Shown: piece after piece, positions 29,605 to 40,607 of the stretch
Layout of the letters: each line of letters begins with the position of its first letter
Position numbering within the stretch: position 1 is the first letter of the stretch
Origin: Microbulbifer sp. Q7
GTDB lineage: Bacteria; Pseudomonadota; Gammaproteobacteria; Pseudomonadales; Cellvibrionaceae
DNA: 64,000 nt
NCBI RefSeq assembly: GCF_001639145.1
Contig: NZ_LROY01000001.1
Location: 932,501 to 996,500, forward strand
Direction: 5' to 3'
Notes under the pieces: model-generated
Told to the model about the DNA's origin: nothing
The model's database searches: none
Seen by the model: only the letters and a program-made list of their open reading frames with translations
Translations under genes and position numbers: made by a program

Positions 29605-29680
29605 GGTGGATGCGCTGCGCTTATCCACCCTACAATTTTTCATTCGTCCCCGTAGGGTGGATAAGCGCAGCGCATCCACC
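29605..29680. repeat. Perfect 29-bp inverted repeat between metK and ahcY
   Basis: Arms 29605-29633 and 29652-29680 are exact reverse complements (29 of 29) with an 18-nt loop. Each arm is itself partly palindromic (GGTGGAT ... ATCCACC). The arm sequence, containing GGATAAGCGCAGCGCATCC, resembles a dispersed repeat seen in many proteobacterial genomes. It could form a very stable hairpin in the metK-ahcY transcript. Confidence 0.9.
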
Positions 29681-29694
29681 GTCCGGTGTGAAAA

Positions 29695-30915
<1,221 letters not shown>

Positions 30916-31051
30916 TGTGAGGTTCTCCTTGTCTTCCGCTGGCGGCGGATCGCGTAAATCTTGTCTTGTACTCCGTAGCTTATTGGTTCGGAGCACTGTT
31001 TTTGGTGACCTGGCGCCCCGAGCTATAACAGAACTCGAAAGGCTACGAAGC

Positions 31052-32029
31052 TCAAAGCTTCAAAAACTCCTGAATCTGAATCTGAAACCCATTGCGCAGA
31101 GCACTGTGCACACTACGGCCCTTGCTTAGACCTGCGTCTGCAGCCCACTCAACAAGCTGCTGCGGCGCAAACCCCAGCCATAAATCCCCACAGGCATCCC
31201 GCGCCCAATCCTGACCGTGGTCGTGCAGCTCGGTAATCAACAGCTGCCCACCGGGCTTCAGGGATTTTTGTAAATCATGAAAAATCTGTGCGGGCTCCGG
31301 CGTGTGGTGCAGCACCATGTTCACCACAATGCAGTCCGCACTCTCCGGGCGCGATGCCGCCGCGCGGGTGTCGTCGCAGACGAACTCAATATTCTGCAGG
31401 CCCTTGTCATCGGCAAAAGCCTGGGCTCGTTCCAGCATCGTCTCCGACAGATCCAGAGCGGTCACCGTGCCGAAGCGGTTCGCCAGCTCCTCAAGGAACT
31501 CCCCCTCACCGGGGCCAACCTCCAAAGCGTGACGCCCCGGTTTCAGTAGCTGTGCTACTTGCGGGCCGTAGACGCTATAACTGGCGATCAACTCCTGCTG
31601 TTCGCGAAAGCGGTTGCCATAGTCGGCAAAAAAGCGGCGTGAGGCCTCGGCCCGTTCCGCGGCAATCTGTGCCACGGTGGCGGCGCGGCTGTCGCTCAGC
31701 GGCAGCTGGTCCAGACCCGCAAACAGCTGCTGCAAAAGTTCGTTGCCAGCAGTGCGGCGGTAAAACAGGTTGTTGCCCTCGCGGCGTTTGCTCACCAGTC
31801 CCGCCTGGGCCAGGACCTTGAGGTGATGCGAGAGCGCCGGCTGGCGCAGGTCGAAGATGCGACACAGCTCCAGCACGCTGTAAGAGTCCTGGCTGAGCAG
31901 GCGCAGAATCTCCAGACGCAATGGGTCCCCGGCGGCCTTTAAGGTCGCCGCCAGTTGCGGAATCTGGGCGCTGGCGTGTGTTTCTCGCTCGGCACCGGTG
32001 CCGCTGCTGGGACTACTGGACGTAAGCAT
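31052..32029 (-). CDS. ArsR-family regulator fused to a SAM-dependent methyltransferase domain (SahR-like)
   Basis: A 325-residue fusion. Residues ~25-105 form an ArsR winged helix ([52 protein letters not shown]). Residues ~150-290 form a class I methyltransferase Rossmann fold ([20 protein letters not shown] with the SAM loop, [16 protein letters not shown]). ArsR regulators of this sort next to metK/ahcY/metF are known as SahR, which senses S-adenosylhomocysteine; the methyltransferase fold here plausibly is the SAH sensor. Start 32029 is preferred to ATG 32056, which would abut the operator and lacks a ribosome-binding site; neither is certain. Palindromic operator sites lie just upstream. 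Confidence 0.82.
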   Translation of the reverse strand: MLTSSSPSSGTGAERETHASAQIPQLAATLKAAGDPLRLEILRLLSQDSYSVLELCRIFDLRQPALSHHLKVLAQAGLVSKRREGNNLFYRRTAGNELLQQLFAGLDQLPLSDSRAATVAQIAAERAEASRRFFADYGNRFREQQELIASYSVYGPQVAQLLKPGRHALEVGPGEGEFLEELANRFGTVTALDLSETMLERAQAFADDKGLQNIEFVCDDTRAAASRPESADCIVVNMVLHHTPEPAQIFHDLQKSLKPGGQLLITELHDHGQDWARDACGDLWLGFAPQQLVEWAADAGLSKGRSVHSALRNGFQIQIQEFLKL

Positions 32030-32060
32030 GGCGCGAAGTCTAGCAGTGCCCCTCATCTAT

Positions 32061-32076
32061 ATCAAAGTATTTTGAT
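32061..32076. promoter_or_regulatory. Probable SahR-type operator, site 1
   Basis: ATCAAAGTATTTTGAT has perfect ATCAAA/TTTGAT arms around four bases, in the divergent region between the ArsR-methyltransferase gene and transketolase. The layout fits an ArsR-family dimer. Confidence 0.65.
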
Positions 32077-32084
32077 GCAGGTGT

Positions 32085-32100
32085 ATCGAAAAATGTTGAT
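32085..32100. promoter_or_regulatory. Degenerate second operator-like site
   Basis: ATCGAAAAATGTTGAT lies 24 bp (centre to centre) from the perfect site and shares its ATC...TGAT ends. Both sites are followed by TTGATGCAGGTG-type sequence (32072-32083 and 32096-32107), a direct repeat. Confidence 0.4.
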
Positions 32101-32107
32101 GCAGGTG

Positions 32108-32350
32108 CAGCCAATCCAGCGAGGAATCTGCGGCGAGCAGCAGGATTGCGATTTGTTAGGAAAATGTTGCTGCGTTCAGGAAAGAATTGGACCCGCAGGC
32201 TTTGCGCCCGGCGGGGGTTTACGGGAAAATACGGCCCCCGATTTGCCAGTCACCGACAACCACTGGCAGCGCGGAATCGCGGCAAGCTGGCCGTCAGAGC
32301 CGGGCCCGCAGCGCATCTGATGAACCGAAGATCCAAACCGAGAGATCCCT
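32108..32350. other. Intergenic region upstream of transketolase
   Basis: Remainder of the 321-bp divergent gap. It presumably contains the tktA promoter. I see no further palindrome, repeat or convincing small gene. Confidence 0.4.
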
Positions 32351-34351
32351 ATGTCTTCTACTCCGTCTCGCACAGAAAAGGCCAATGCCATCCGCGCCCT
32401 GTCCATGGATGCGGTCCAGAAAGCCAAGAGTGGCCACCCCGGCGCCCCTATGGGTATGGCAGATATCGCCGAAGTGCTGTGGAACGACTATCTGAAACAC
32501 AACCCGGCCAACCCCGAGTGGGCAGACCGCGACCGCTTCGTGCTGTCCAATGGCCACGGTTCCATGCTGCTGTATTCCCTGCTGCACCTGTCCGGCTATG
32601 ACCTGTCCATCCACGAGCTGCAGAATTTCCGTCAACTGCATTCCAAGACCCCGGGCCACCCCGAGTACGGTTATGCGCCGGGCGTAGAGACCACCACCGG
32701 CCCGCTGGGCCAGGGCATTACCAATGCCGTGGGTATGGCGCTGGCGGAAAAGGTCATGGCGGCCCAGTTCAATCGCGTCGGTTACGAACTGGTTGACCAC
32801 CACACCTACTGCTTCCTCGGCGACGGCTGCCTGATGGAAGGTATCTCCCACGAAGCCTGCTCCCTCGCCGGTACCCTGGGTTTGGGCAAGCTGATTGCGT
32901 TCTACGACGACAACGGCATTTCCATCGACGGTGAAGTAGAAGGCTGGTTCACCGACGACACGCCCAAGCGCTTTGAATCCTACGGCTGGCACGTGATCCC
33001 GAACGTGGACGGCCACGATCCGGCGGCGATCAAGGCCGCCATCGAAGAAGCCCGCGCAGAAACCAGCAAGCCCACCATCATCTGCTGCAAGACCGTGATC
33101 GGCTTCGGTTCCCCCAACAAGCAGGGCCGCGAAGAGTGCCACGGTGCCCCGCTGGGCGACGAAGAGATCGCGCTGGTGCGTGAAACCCTCGGCTGGAAGC
33201 ACGAGCCTTTCGTCATTCCCGAAGACCTCTACCACGCCTGGGACGGCCGCGGCAAAGGCGGCGAGCAGGAAGATGAGTGGAACGATATCTTCGAAGACTA
33301 TAAGGAAGCTCATCCGGAACTGGCGGCAGAATTCGTACGCCGCATGAAAGGCGAGCTGCCCGCAGACTTCCTCGCCAAGGCCGACGAGTACATCAAGCAG
33401 TGCCAGGCCGACGCCGAGAAAATCGCCTCGCGTAAGGCCAGCCAGAACAGCCTTAATGCCTATGGCCCGCTGCTGCCGGAATTCCTCGGCGGATCGGCCG
33501 ACCTAGCCGGCTCCAACCTCACCATCTGGTCCGGCTCCAAGGGCGTGAGCGCCAGCGACGCCAGTGGTAACTACCTTTACTACGGCGTACGCGAATTCGG
33601 CATGAGCGCCATCATGAACGGCATCGCCCTGCACGGCGGCTTCGTCCCCTACGGCGCCACCTTCCTGATGTTTATGGAATACGCCCGCAACGCCGTGCGT
33701 ATGGCCGCGCTGATGAAGCAGAAGGTCATCTTCGTTTACACCCACGACTCCATCGGTCTGGGCGAAGACGGCCCCACCCACCAGCCGGTCGAACAGCTCA
33801 CCGCCCTGCGCGCTACACCAAACCTGCAGACCTGGCGCCCCTGTGATGCCACCGAATCTGCCGTGAGCTGGAAAATGGCCGTGGCCCGCAAAGACGGCCC
33901 CAGCGCCCTCATCTTCAGCCGCCAGGGCCTCGCCCCGCAGCCGCGCACCGACGAGCAGCTTGCAGCCATCGAAAAAGGCGGCTACATCCTGCGCGATTGC
34001 GACGGTGAACCGGAAGCGATCATCATCGCCACCGGCTCCGAAGTCGAACTCGCCACTGCCGCCGCCGAACAACTGTCCGGCCGCAAAGTACGCGTCGTCT
34101 CCATGCCCTGTGCCGAAGCCTTCTCCGCCCAGTCCGCCGACTACCGCGAATCCGTACTGCCGTCTTCCGTACGTGCCCGCGTAGCCGTAGAAGCTGGCCA
34201 CAAGGACTACTGGTATAAGTTCGTCGGCTTCGACGGCGCCATCGTCGGCATGGACACCTTCGGTGAATCCGCACCGGCTGGTGACCTGATGAAGCACTTC
34301 GGCATCACTGCCGAGAAAGTTGCGGAAGCGGTTGAAGGACTGCTGAAGTAA
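32351..34351 (+). CDS. tktA: Transketolase
   Basis: Thiamine-diphosphate enzyme moving two-carbon units in the pentose phosphate pathway, and producing erythrose-4-phosphate. 666 residues, as expected. Blocks: [55 protein letters not shown], the TPP motif [15 protein letters not shown] through the Asn of DDNGIS, and the pyrimidine-domain [20 protein letters not shown]. It is followed after 218 bp by epd on the same strand. The usual pgk and fba genes do not follow. Confidence 0.97.
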   Translation: MSSTPSRTEKANAIRALSMDAVQKAKSGHPGAPMGMADIAEVLWNDYLKHNPANPEWADRDRFVLSNGHGSMLLYSLLHLSGYDLSIHELQNFRQLHSKTPGHPEYGYAPGVETTTGPLGQGITNAVGMALAEKVMAAQFNRVGYELVDHHTYCFLGDGCLMEGISHEACSLAGTLGLGKLIAFYDDNGISIDGEVEGWFTDDTPKRFESYGWHVIPNVDGHDPAAIKAAIEEARAETSKPTIICCKTVIGFGSPNKQGREECHGAPLGDEEIALVRETLGWKHEPFVIPEDLYHAWDGRGKGGEQEDEWNDIFEDYKEAHPELAAEFVRRMKGELPADFLAKADEYIKQCQADAEKIASRKASQNSLNAYGPLLPEFLGGSADLAGSNLTIWSGSKGVSASDASGNYLYYGVREFGMSAIMNGIALHGGFVPYGATFLMFMEYARNAVRMAALMKQKVIFVYTHDSIGLGEDGPTHQPVEQLTALRATPNLQTWRPCDATESAVSWKMAVARKDGPSALIFSRQGLAPQPRTDEQLAAIEKGGYILRDCDGEPEAIIIATGSEVELATAAAEQLSGRKVRVVSMPCAEAFSAQSADYRESVLPSSVRARVAVEAGHKDYWYKFVGFDGAIVGMDTFGESAPAGDLMKHFGITAEKVAEAVEGLLK

Positions 34352-34402
34352 GAAGCTCTGGCTGCAGGTGCTCCTAACGGAGCATCGTGGCCGGAATCTA
34401 AG

Positions 34403-34509
34403 GGCAGGTGCGGGGCAAGGGTTTTCGGAAGTGTCGCAAACAGGATGTTTGCGCCACAGCGCCCAGGGATGGGTTCACAGCGGTTCCGAAAACCCTTGCC
34501 CCGGGCCTG
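34403..34509 (+). repeat. Structured intergenic repeat, copy C
   Basis: The outer inverted repeat pairs 34405-34430 with 34484-34509 (24 of 26). A smaller inner perfect stem, CGCAAAC / GTTTGCG (34435-34453), precedes the core CCCAGGGATGGGTTCACAGC. It has the same nested layout as copies at 6363 and 7461 and shares a downstream ACCGCCAC-N6-GAGCAG-like flank with copy B. It lies in the 218-bp tktA-epd gap, in the sense orientation of epd. Confidence 0.78.
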
Positions 34510-34569
34510 ACCGCCACCGCGCTGGAGCAGAGCAAATACCGACGGCGGTGGATTTAGCCCGAGGTAATA

Positions 34570-35589
34570 ATGCCCACGCCAATAAAACTCGCTATAAACG
34601 GTTACGGCCGAATCGGGCGCTCAGTATTAAGAGCCCTGTACGAATCCAACCTGCGCGATCAACTGCAGATCGTCGCCATCAATGAGCTGGCCGACTGCGC
34701 CACCATCGCCCACCTGACTAAATACGATTCCGTCCACGGCCGCTTCCACGGCACCGTCGCTGTGCATGACCAAATGCTGCACATCAACGACGACAAAATC
34801 GCCGTTACCCATCACGAACAACTCGAAGATCTCGATTGGACCGATCCCCAAGTCGACATCGTGCTTGAATGCACCGGTAGTTTCACCGAGCGTGAGCGCG
34901 CCGCATTGCACTTAAAGGCGGGTGCTGAAAAGGTTATTTTCTCGCAGCCCGCCCAGAGTGACGTCGACGCCACCATTGTCTACGGCGTGAACGACACCGC
35001 ATTGACCGGCAATGAAAAAATTATTTCCGCCGCCTCCTGTACCACCAACTGCAGCGTGCCCGTAATCGCCGCACTGGAAAAGGCCTTCGGAATCGAATCC
35101 GGCGTGATCACCACCATCCACTCCGCGATGAACGACCAGCCGGTGAATGATGCCTACCATCACACCGACCTGCGTAAAACCCGCTCCGCAATGAACTCCA
35201 TCATCCCGGTCGACACCGGCCTCGCCCGCGGTATCGAGCGGATACTCCCGGACATGGCCGGAAAATTTGAAGCGCAAGCCATGCGCGTGCCCACCGTAAA
35301 TGTTTCCGCGATCGACCTCTCGGTACAGCTGAAAAAAAATGTCACCCAGGCCGAAGTGAACTCGGTACTGAAAAGAGCGGCGGAAACGCGCTTTCAGGGC
35401 GTGCTGGGTTACACCGAAGAGCCTCTGGCCTCCTGCGATTACAACCACGACCCCCGCTCCGGCATCGTCGATGCCAGCCAGACCCGTGTTGCCGGAGGCA
35501 AGCTGGTGAAAGTGCTTATCTGGTTTGATAACGAATGGGGCTTTGCCAGTCGAATGCTGGATTTAACGGCGCGACTGTCAAAATTGTGA
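34570..35589 (+). CDS. epd: Erythrose-4-phosphate dehydrogenase (GapB/Epd)
   Basis: NAD-dependent oxidation of erythrose-4-phosphate to 4-phosphoerythronate, first step of the DXP-dependent pyridoxal-phosphate route. 339 residues of the GAPDH fold. NAD-binding [20 protein letters not shown], catalytic Cys in [13 protein letters not shown], and [20 protein letters not shown], a block diagnostic of Epd rather than GapA, followed by [16 protein letters not shown]. The C-terminal block [16 protein letters not shown] is also present. It follows tktA, whose product is its substrate. A paralogous glyceraldehyde-3-phosphate role cannot be fully excluded. Confidence 0.9.
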   Translation: MPTPIKLAINGYGRIGRSVLRALYESNLRDQLQIVAINELADCATIAHLTKYDSVHGRFHGTVAVHDQMLHINDDKIAVTHHEQLEDLDWTDPQVDIVLECTGSFTERERAALHLKAGAEKVIFSQPAQSDVDATIVYGVNDTALTGNEKIISAASCTTNCSVPVIAALEKAFGIESGVITTIHSAMNDQPVNDAYHHTDLRKTRSAMNSIIPVDTGLARGIERILPDMAGKFEAQAMRVPTVNVSAIDLSVQLKKNVTQAEVNSVLKRAAETRFQGVLGYTEEPLASCDYNHDPRSGIVDASQTRVAGGKLVKVLIWFDNEWGFASRMLDLTARLSKL

Positions 35590-35753
35590 TCACACTTTTA
35601 ATAGTGCAAACGTTGGACCTCTTAATGGGCGGATAGAACTTTTAACTTTAAGTGAGGCGCCTAGCACGTTATATTCAGTCTATATCGGTCAAAATCTTTC
35701 AAGCTTGATCGCGATAATGTTCGGTCATAATAACTCAATAATAGGGGGCGGAG

Positions 35754-37601
35754 ATGCCAAGGGTCTTGGGTGTATTTCGATTTGTGTTGCTTGCAAGTTT
35801 ATTCTCGCTGGCTGCCTGCGGTGGCGGCGGTGGCGGCGGTGGTGGAAGTAATGATGCGCCACCGCCTGTGGAGAAAAAAGATCAGGCTGAGCTGAGTTTT
35901 GCGCAAGCCGAGGCCGAGTATTATTTGCACAGTGACGTACAGGAAAACGAGTTGTCTGGCGGTTCTGGTTCCGGAGCAGTCACATATAGCTCGAGCGACT
36001 CCGATATTGTCACTGTAGATGTGGACTCTGGCACCATCGAATTATTGTCCGTGGGCAGCGCGACGATTACTGCATCCAAGGCAGGTGATTCAGAGTATAA
36101 GCCGGCTAGCGCGACCTATCTGGTTACAATTCTCGAGGCCGACACGCAAGCACCGCTGAGGTTTGATTCGGCAGCGCTCGAAGTTGATTACAGCCTGATG
36201 GATACGGTAATTAATCCGCTAAGTGGTGGTTCCGGAGACGGAGCGCTGATGTTCAGCTCTAGCGATGACACCGTGGCTACCGTTGACGAGGCTTCGGGTG
36301 AAGTTACCTTGCTAACGATGGGGACTGCGACGATCCACGTCACCAAAGCTGCCTCAGGAAGTTACGCAGAAGCGAGCGCCGAGTACCAGCTGACCGTAGT
36401 GGGGCCTCCGACTGCATTGCTCGCGGAGCTTGGTAAAACTGGTTCACAACTGGCCTTGAACGGCAATTTCTCGCCGACCGATTTTTATCGCTACACCAAT
36501 GAAGATTGCGATATCGAGAATTACGCAGTGTGCAGCCAAGGTGCGCTGACCGTAGTGTCGACCGAGGATCAGTTGCCGGTGGAAGACGATTATGTTGCAG
36601 TGGGGCTTCCTGCCTATGTGGTATTGGAGCGTGCAGGGCAGCAAAGTTCACCAGTGAAAGTAGAAGCCCAGCGCCCCCCATTTGTGCGCCGAATGGGTCA
36701 AGCGATGGTGAGTTTCAAAGGAAAAATATTTGTTATCGCTGGGCAGGACAATAGCGCCGGGGAGTCGGGCGACGATACCTACTGGTATAACGATATCTGG
36801 TCCACCGAGGACGGTATTAACTGGGTCCAGGAAGTGGAAGAGGCAGAGTTTTCGGCCCGTGCTTTCCATGAGGTAGTCGAATTTCAAAACTCCCTCTATT
36901 TGATCAGTGGTGAAGAGGGGATTGGCACAGGCGGCGCCTCGCAGGTCCAGCGGGACGTTTGGAAATCTGACGATGGAGTAACCTGGCAGCGTCTGGCTGA
37001 GATGACTCCTTTTATGGGGCAGGGCCAGAGCATCGTTTTTGATGGCAAAATATGGGTGATTGGAGATAGCGCCTTCTCGGGTGAATCCAAAATTTATTCC
37101 TCGACGGATGGGCTGAACTGGGATCTCGAATTGGCAGATTCGCCCTTTGGTTCACGCCAAGATATGGCCGTGTACAGTTGGGCCGGGAAGCTATTCGTAG
37201 CCGGCGGTATGGGCCCGACGGGGTCTGATGAACTACTCAGCGATGTCTGGTCCAGTCCGGATGGAAGAGTTTGGACAAAAGAAACCGATGACGGTGGTTA
37301 TATGGCCCGGGTGGGAATGACCGTGACCGCATTCGGTGGCGAGTTGCTGATGATTGGCGGGCACTCTTTTCCAAATAGTTATAACTCCGTTTATAGTTCA
37401 AGTGATGGCGTGTCTTGGACTCTATCTGTCTCCGATGCGTTAACGCGCATGAACCAGACGCACTCGCTCACGCAGCACATGGATAAGCTCTGGGTGTACA
37501 CCGGCTTGGGCAATGACTATTTTTGGTTTACCGAAGATGGGCAACAGTGGCAAACAGCAGTAAGCCTGCCTCTGGAGTGGCAAGCTCCTCCTGAGGGGTG
37601 A
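35754..37601 (+). CDS. Lipoprotein with Ig-like (BIG2) repeats and a Kelch-like beta-propeller
   Basis: 615-residue exported lipoprotein. The lipobox is SLAAC (Cys ~22), followed directly by a run of nine glycines. Two BIG2-type repeats follow (residues ~45-125 and ~130-215; YSSSDSDIVTVDVDSGTIEL, FSSSDDTVATVDEASGEVTL). From ~300 on there are at least five repeating units with IWSTEDGINWVQ, VWKSDDGVTWQR, IYSSTDGLNWDL, VWSSPDGRVWTK and VYSSSDGVSWTL, each followed by a strand such as GKIFVIAGQ or GELLMIGGH. This is a Kelch/BNR-like propeller. Probably a surface-exposed binding protein; ligand unknown. A terminator follows. Confidence 0.8.
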   Translation: MPRVLGVFRFVLLASLFSLAACGGGGGGGGGSNDAPPPVEKKDQAELSFAQAEAEYYLHSDVQENELSGGSGSGAVTYSSSDSDIVTVDVDSGTIELLSVGSATITASKAGDSEYKPASATYLVTILEADTQAPLRFDSAALEVDYSLMDTVINPLSGGSGDGALMFSSSDDTVATVDEASGEVTLLTMGTATIHVTKAASGSYAEASAEYQLTVVGPPTALLAELGKTGSQLALNGNFSPTDFYRYTNEDCDIENYAVCSQGALTVVSTEDQLPVEDDYVAVGLPAYVVLERAGQQSSPVKVEAQRPPFVRRMGQAMVSFKGKIFVIAGQDNSAGESGDDTYWYNDIWSTEDGINWVQEVEEAEFSARAFHEVVEFQNSLYLISGEEGIGTGGASQVQRDVWKSDDGVTWQRLAEMTPFMGQGQSIVFDGKIWVIGDSAFSGESKIYSSTDGLNWDLELADSPFGSRQDMAVYSWAGKLFVAGGMGPTGSDELLSDVWSSPDGRVWTKETDDGGYMARVGMTVTAFGGELLMIGGHSFPNSYNSVYSSSDGVSWTLSVSDALTRMNQTHSLTQHMDKLWVYTGLGNDYFWFTEDGQQWQTAVSLPLEWQAPPEG

Positions 37602-37644
37602 GCTGCTACAGTCTTGGAGAGCGATCTCCAGGTTAATGTTGAAG

Positions 37645-37671
37645 AAAAAGCGCGGCTTGGCCGTGCTTTTT
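37645..37671 (+). terminator. Rho-independent terminator
   Basis: AAAAAGCGCGGC pairs with GCCGTGCTTTTT (one G-T pair) around a 3-nt loop, with a T-run following. It ends the propeller lipoprotein gene. Confidence 0.8.
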
Positions 37672-37713
37672 ACTTTCTGAAGTAACTCTGTAAAGGGCAA
37701 GCGGGCTACAGAA

Positions 37714-38211
37714 GTGCATATAATCGTGCTGACCCATGAGCGAGAGCTCGCACGGCCAACCAACACCGGGCAGCTTGCGCTCACCGAAGCCACCACCGCT
37801 GTTGTTCAGAGAATCGTGTGGCAGCGCACTGACCCAGATCCAGGCTTGTTGTCCATCGTAAGCAGGCCTGACGTCGGCCTGGTGTATCCGGTTAGCGAGG
37901 TGCCCACGGAAAAATCTGTAGCACAACCCCTCTCCGTTGAAGCCTGCAATACCTTTATTGTGCTGGATGCCACCTGGCAGGAGGCGCGCAAGATGTACAA
38001 CCGCAGTGCCTACCTGCATGGCGTAGCGCGGGTTTCCGTGGATGCTGTCCGGCCTTCCCGTTACGCACTACGCAGAAACCAGAAGCAGGGTGGCTTGTGT
38101 ACTGCGGAATGTGTTGTGGAAATCCTGCGACGGAAAGGTCGGGACCTTCTGGCCGCCGATCTTGAATCACGATTTTTACAATTCAATACTCAGAACGAAC
38201 GCCCAATCTAA
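37714..38211 (+). CDS. DTW-domain tRNA-uridine aminocarboxypropyltransferase
   Basis: Adds a 3-amino-3-carboxypropyl group from SAM to a tRNA uridine (acp3U), as TapT/YfiP does. The 165-residue protein carries the DTW signature as FIVLDATWQEARKMYNRS (residues ~92-109), with upstream LSIVSRPDVGLVYPV and downstream VRPSRYALRRNQKQGGLCT. It is short: the N-terminal Cys-rich zinc motif of TapT is absent, and no upstream in-frame start exists because a stop lies at 37678. It starts at GTG. It therefore belongs to a compact branch, or the N-terminus has been lost. Confidence 0.78.
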   Translation: MHIIVLTHERELARPTNTGQLALTEATTAVVQRIVWQRTDPDPGLLSIVSRPDVGLVYPVSEVPTEKSVAQPLSVEACNTFIVLDATWQEARKMYNRSAYLHGVARVSVDAVRPSRYALRRNQKQGGLCTAECVVEILRRKGRDLLAADLESRFLQFNTQNERPI

Positions 38212-38502
38212 ATTTGCCTTCCTGCTCATAAGCAGGTCACGCTGATACTGCGTTTGTGGCGCGCGCAGTGTGAAGGCCGCGGGTCATCGGAAACTGTATG
38301 CCGTGATGCAATCCGCTATCGGCATTCCACACGGCGCGTGAGCTATCCCTGTCAACCATTGTCAGCGGCGCGAGTCACTCGCAGGAAGCCTATTAAATAG
38401 ATTAAGCGCCAATCGCTCTGTACTTGGGACAAATGTATGGTTTTCGGCCGGCTTTTCCCATAACCTCGACGGCTCTTCCATCGCCGGGTTACGGGCTCTG
38501 TC
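38212..38502. other. Intergenic region upstream of the TIR cassette
   Basis: 291 bp between the DTW gene and the TIR gene. It presumably holds the cassette promoter. I see no clear palindrome, repeat or terminator. Confidence 0.4.
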
Positions 38503-40563
38503 ATGAGCAACAACAATAACTCCCAGCGTTACCGGGCCTTCATTAGTTACAGTCACACCAACGAGCAGGCGGCCAAATGGCTACAGCGTGCGTTGGAATC
38601 CTATCGCCTGCCCAAACACTTGGTAGGGCGGCAAACCGCCGCCGGGGTGCTGGAACCCCGGATTGGAAAGGTTTTTCGCGACCGAACCGATCTTTCGCTG
38701 GCGCCGGATCTTACCGAGGAATTGCGGGACCGCCTTGCCGCAAGCGACTACCTCATCGTTATTTGCTCACCTGATGCTGCCAAATCACGCTGGGTAAATG
38801 AAGAGATACAGCAGTTTATCCGCATGCGCGCGCCCAACAGGGTGCTCGCCCTGATCGCCGATGGCGAGCCCTTTGCCTCGTTCGCGGGGCACCCAGAACG
38901 GGAATGCCTGCCCCCCGCCCTGCGTTTCCAGCAGAACCCGGATGGCTCACTGTCCGAACGTGCCGCCGAGCCTCTTGCCTCCGACATGCGCGCAAAGGGC
39001 GACGGCCCCCGCATGGCCCTGTTAAAAATTCTGGCATCGATTCTCGACCTTGGCCTAGATGAGCTGGTGCGCCGCGACCATCAGCGCCGTATGCGAGTGC
39101 AGCAGCTGATCTCTGCCACCGCGCTGGTTGCGGTGACCATTTTCGCCGGCCTGAGTTACCTGGCTATATCTGCGCGCAATGTGGCGGAAGAGCGCCGGCT
39201 GGCAGCGGAAGACCTGGTCAACTTTATGCTGACGGACTTGCGTCAGCGGTTGGAGCCCATCGGGCGGCTGGATGCGCTGGATCTTGTTGGTGAAAAAGTG
39301 CTCGACTTTTACTCCCAGCAAAAAACGACGGTGTTGAATGCCGATGCACTGGGCAGGCAGGCCTCCGCCATGCATCTACTGGGCGAAATTCGTGATCTGG
39401 CCGGCGATACGGATGCAGCGATTGCGCTCTTTTCACACGCCGCGCAGACCACCGAGGAGCTGCTGGCGCGGGAGCCAGACAATGCACAGCGCGTCTTTGA
39501 TCATGCGCAGAGCACTTTCTGGGTCGGCTACCCAGACTATCAGCGTGGAGAATACCAGCGCGCACAATACTGGTTCGATCAGTATCTGAGGCTCTCGCGC
39601 AGATTGGTTGAACTGGAGCCGGAAAAGAGCCGCTCGCAGACCGAGCTGTTTTACGCGCTGAATACCCAGGCGGTACTCAAATATGCTGATCAACAGTATG
39701 CGGAAAGCCTGGCATTGTTTGAGGAGGCTGGGGGCATTCTGCAAGCACTGCCGGCCAATGCAGAGAACCGGGAAGCGCTGATCAATAACACGGCATGGAT
39801 AGCTTCGGTACATTTCATGCGCGGGGACTTTGATGCGGCGATCGCAGCGCGGCTGCACCAGCTGAGCCTGATTGAACAATGGAGAAAGGAAGAGCCGGAC
39901 CGGTCGAACCTCACCGACTACACGATGACAGCCGAGCATGAATTGATCCGTCTTTTCCAGGTTAATGGAGATCGCGCGCGCCTGGAGGAAACTATTCATT
40001 CGGGTTTGCAAACCGCAGAAAAACTGATTCGCCAGGACCCGCAGAATCTGGATTACCGGTTGCGGGCTTACCAGTTTTACCTCACAGCAGCATTGAGCGG
40101 GTATGGTAAAAGCGCGGGGCCCGAGTCCTTGCTGATAGATATTCGCAAGCTCGCCGCCGAGCTGCCAGAAAACCTGGATGCACAGATTTCACGCTGGACC
40201 GCTGAGCTGGGGCTGCATCTCAAAATGAGCGAGCCAAAAGGCTCGCTGGAGCTGCTTTCTGCTGCACAGGCTTTTGGACGTTGGGCATCAGAAATGAGTG
40301 CACCCGGTCAGCAAAAAAAAATCCAGCATCTGGCCATGCTCGCAGACCTGGTTTTAGCGCTTGACCCCGCGCTGGCGGAGCCAGAGCGCCAACAGCATGT
40401 GCGCAGCAGCAAAAATATTCTCGGTGCCAGCACAAATCAATTGAAGTATGCCGTCCATTGTAATGAATCACATCTGGACCCGTTGCTCAGTACTGACTTG
40501 ACTGACACGGATCCGCTGATGTCGGTAGTCAGGCGCTGTTTTGGTCTGCAATACACCCGGTAG
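38503..40563 (+). CDS. Membrane-anchored TIR-domain protein with TPR-like repeats
   Basis: 686 residues. The N-terminal TIR domain (~8-125) has YRAFISYSHTNEQAAKWLQR, FRDRTDLSLAPDLTEELRD, SDYLIVICSPDAAKSRWVNE; Glu100/Glu101 sit where the catalytic glutamate of NAD-cleaving TIR domains lies. A single membrane helix follows (~201-223, ISATALVAVTIFAGLSYLAI), then a long helical region with TPR-type pairs (QASAMHLLGEIRDLAGDTDA, ALNTQAVLKYADQQYAESLA). Bacterial TIR domains often cleave NAD+ or make cyclic ADP-ribose isomers in immunity; activity here is inferred. It is the first gene of a three-gene same-strand cassette, 44 bp before a small acidic protein and followed by an RCK/RyR membrane protein. 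Confidence 0.85.
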   Translation: MSNNNNSQRYRAFISYSHTNEQAAKWLQRALESYRLPKHLVGRQTAAGVLEPRIGKVFRDRTDLSLAPDLTEELRDRLAASDYLIVICSPDAAKSRWVNEEIQQFIRMRAPNRVLALIADGEPFASFAGHPERECLPPALRFQQNPDGSLSERAAEPLASDMRAKGDGPRMALLKILASILDLGLDELVRRDHQRRMRVQQLISATALVAVTIFAGLSYLAISARNVAEERRLAAEDLVNFMLTDLRQRLEPIGRLDALDLVGEKVLDFYSQQKTTVLNADALGRQASAMHLLGEIRDLAGDTDAAIALFSHAAQTTEELLAREPDNAQRVFDHAQSTFWVGYPDYQRGEYQRAQYWFDQYLRLSRRLVELEPEKSRSQTELFYALNTQAVLKYADQQYAESLALFEEAGGILQALPANAENREALINNTAWIASVHFMRGDFDAAIAARLHQLSLIEQWRKEEPDRSNLTDYTMTAEHELIRLFQVNGDRARLEETIHSGLQTAEKLIRQDPQNLDYRLRAYQFYLTAALSGYGKSAGPESLLIDIRKLAAELPENLDAQISRWTAELGLHLKMSEPKGSLELLSAAQAFGRWASEMSAPGQQKKIQHLAMLADLVLALDPALAEPERQQHVRSSKNILGASTNQLKYAVHCNESHLDPLLSTDLTDTDPLMSVVRRCFGLQYTR

Positions 40564-40607
40564 TTGTTCTGCCACATTAACGAGCATGATGTATCAAGGA
40601 GAGATTC

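Noticed and set aside
30916..31051. SAM or SAH riboswitch upstream of metK
   Set aside because: The leader has only a weak CTCCG/CGGAG pairing and none of the conserved riboswitch core sequences; control by the SahR-like regulator is more plausible.
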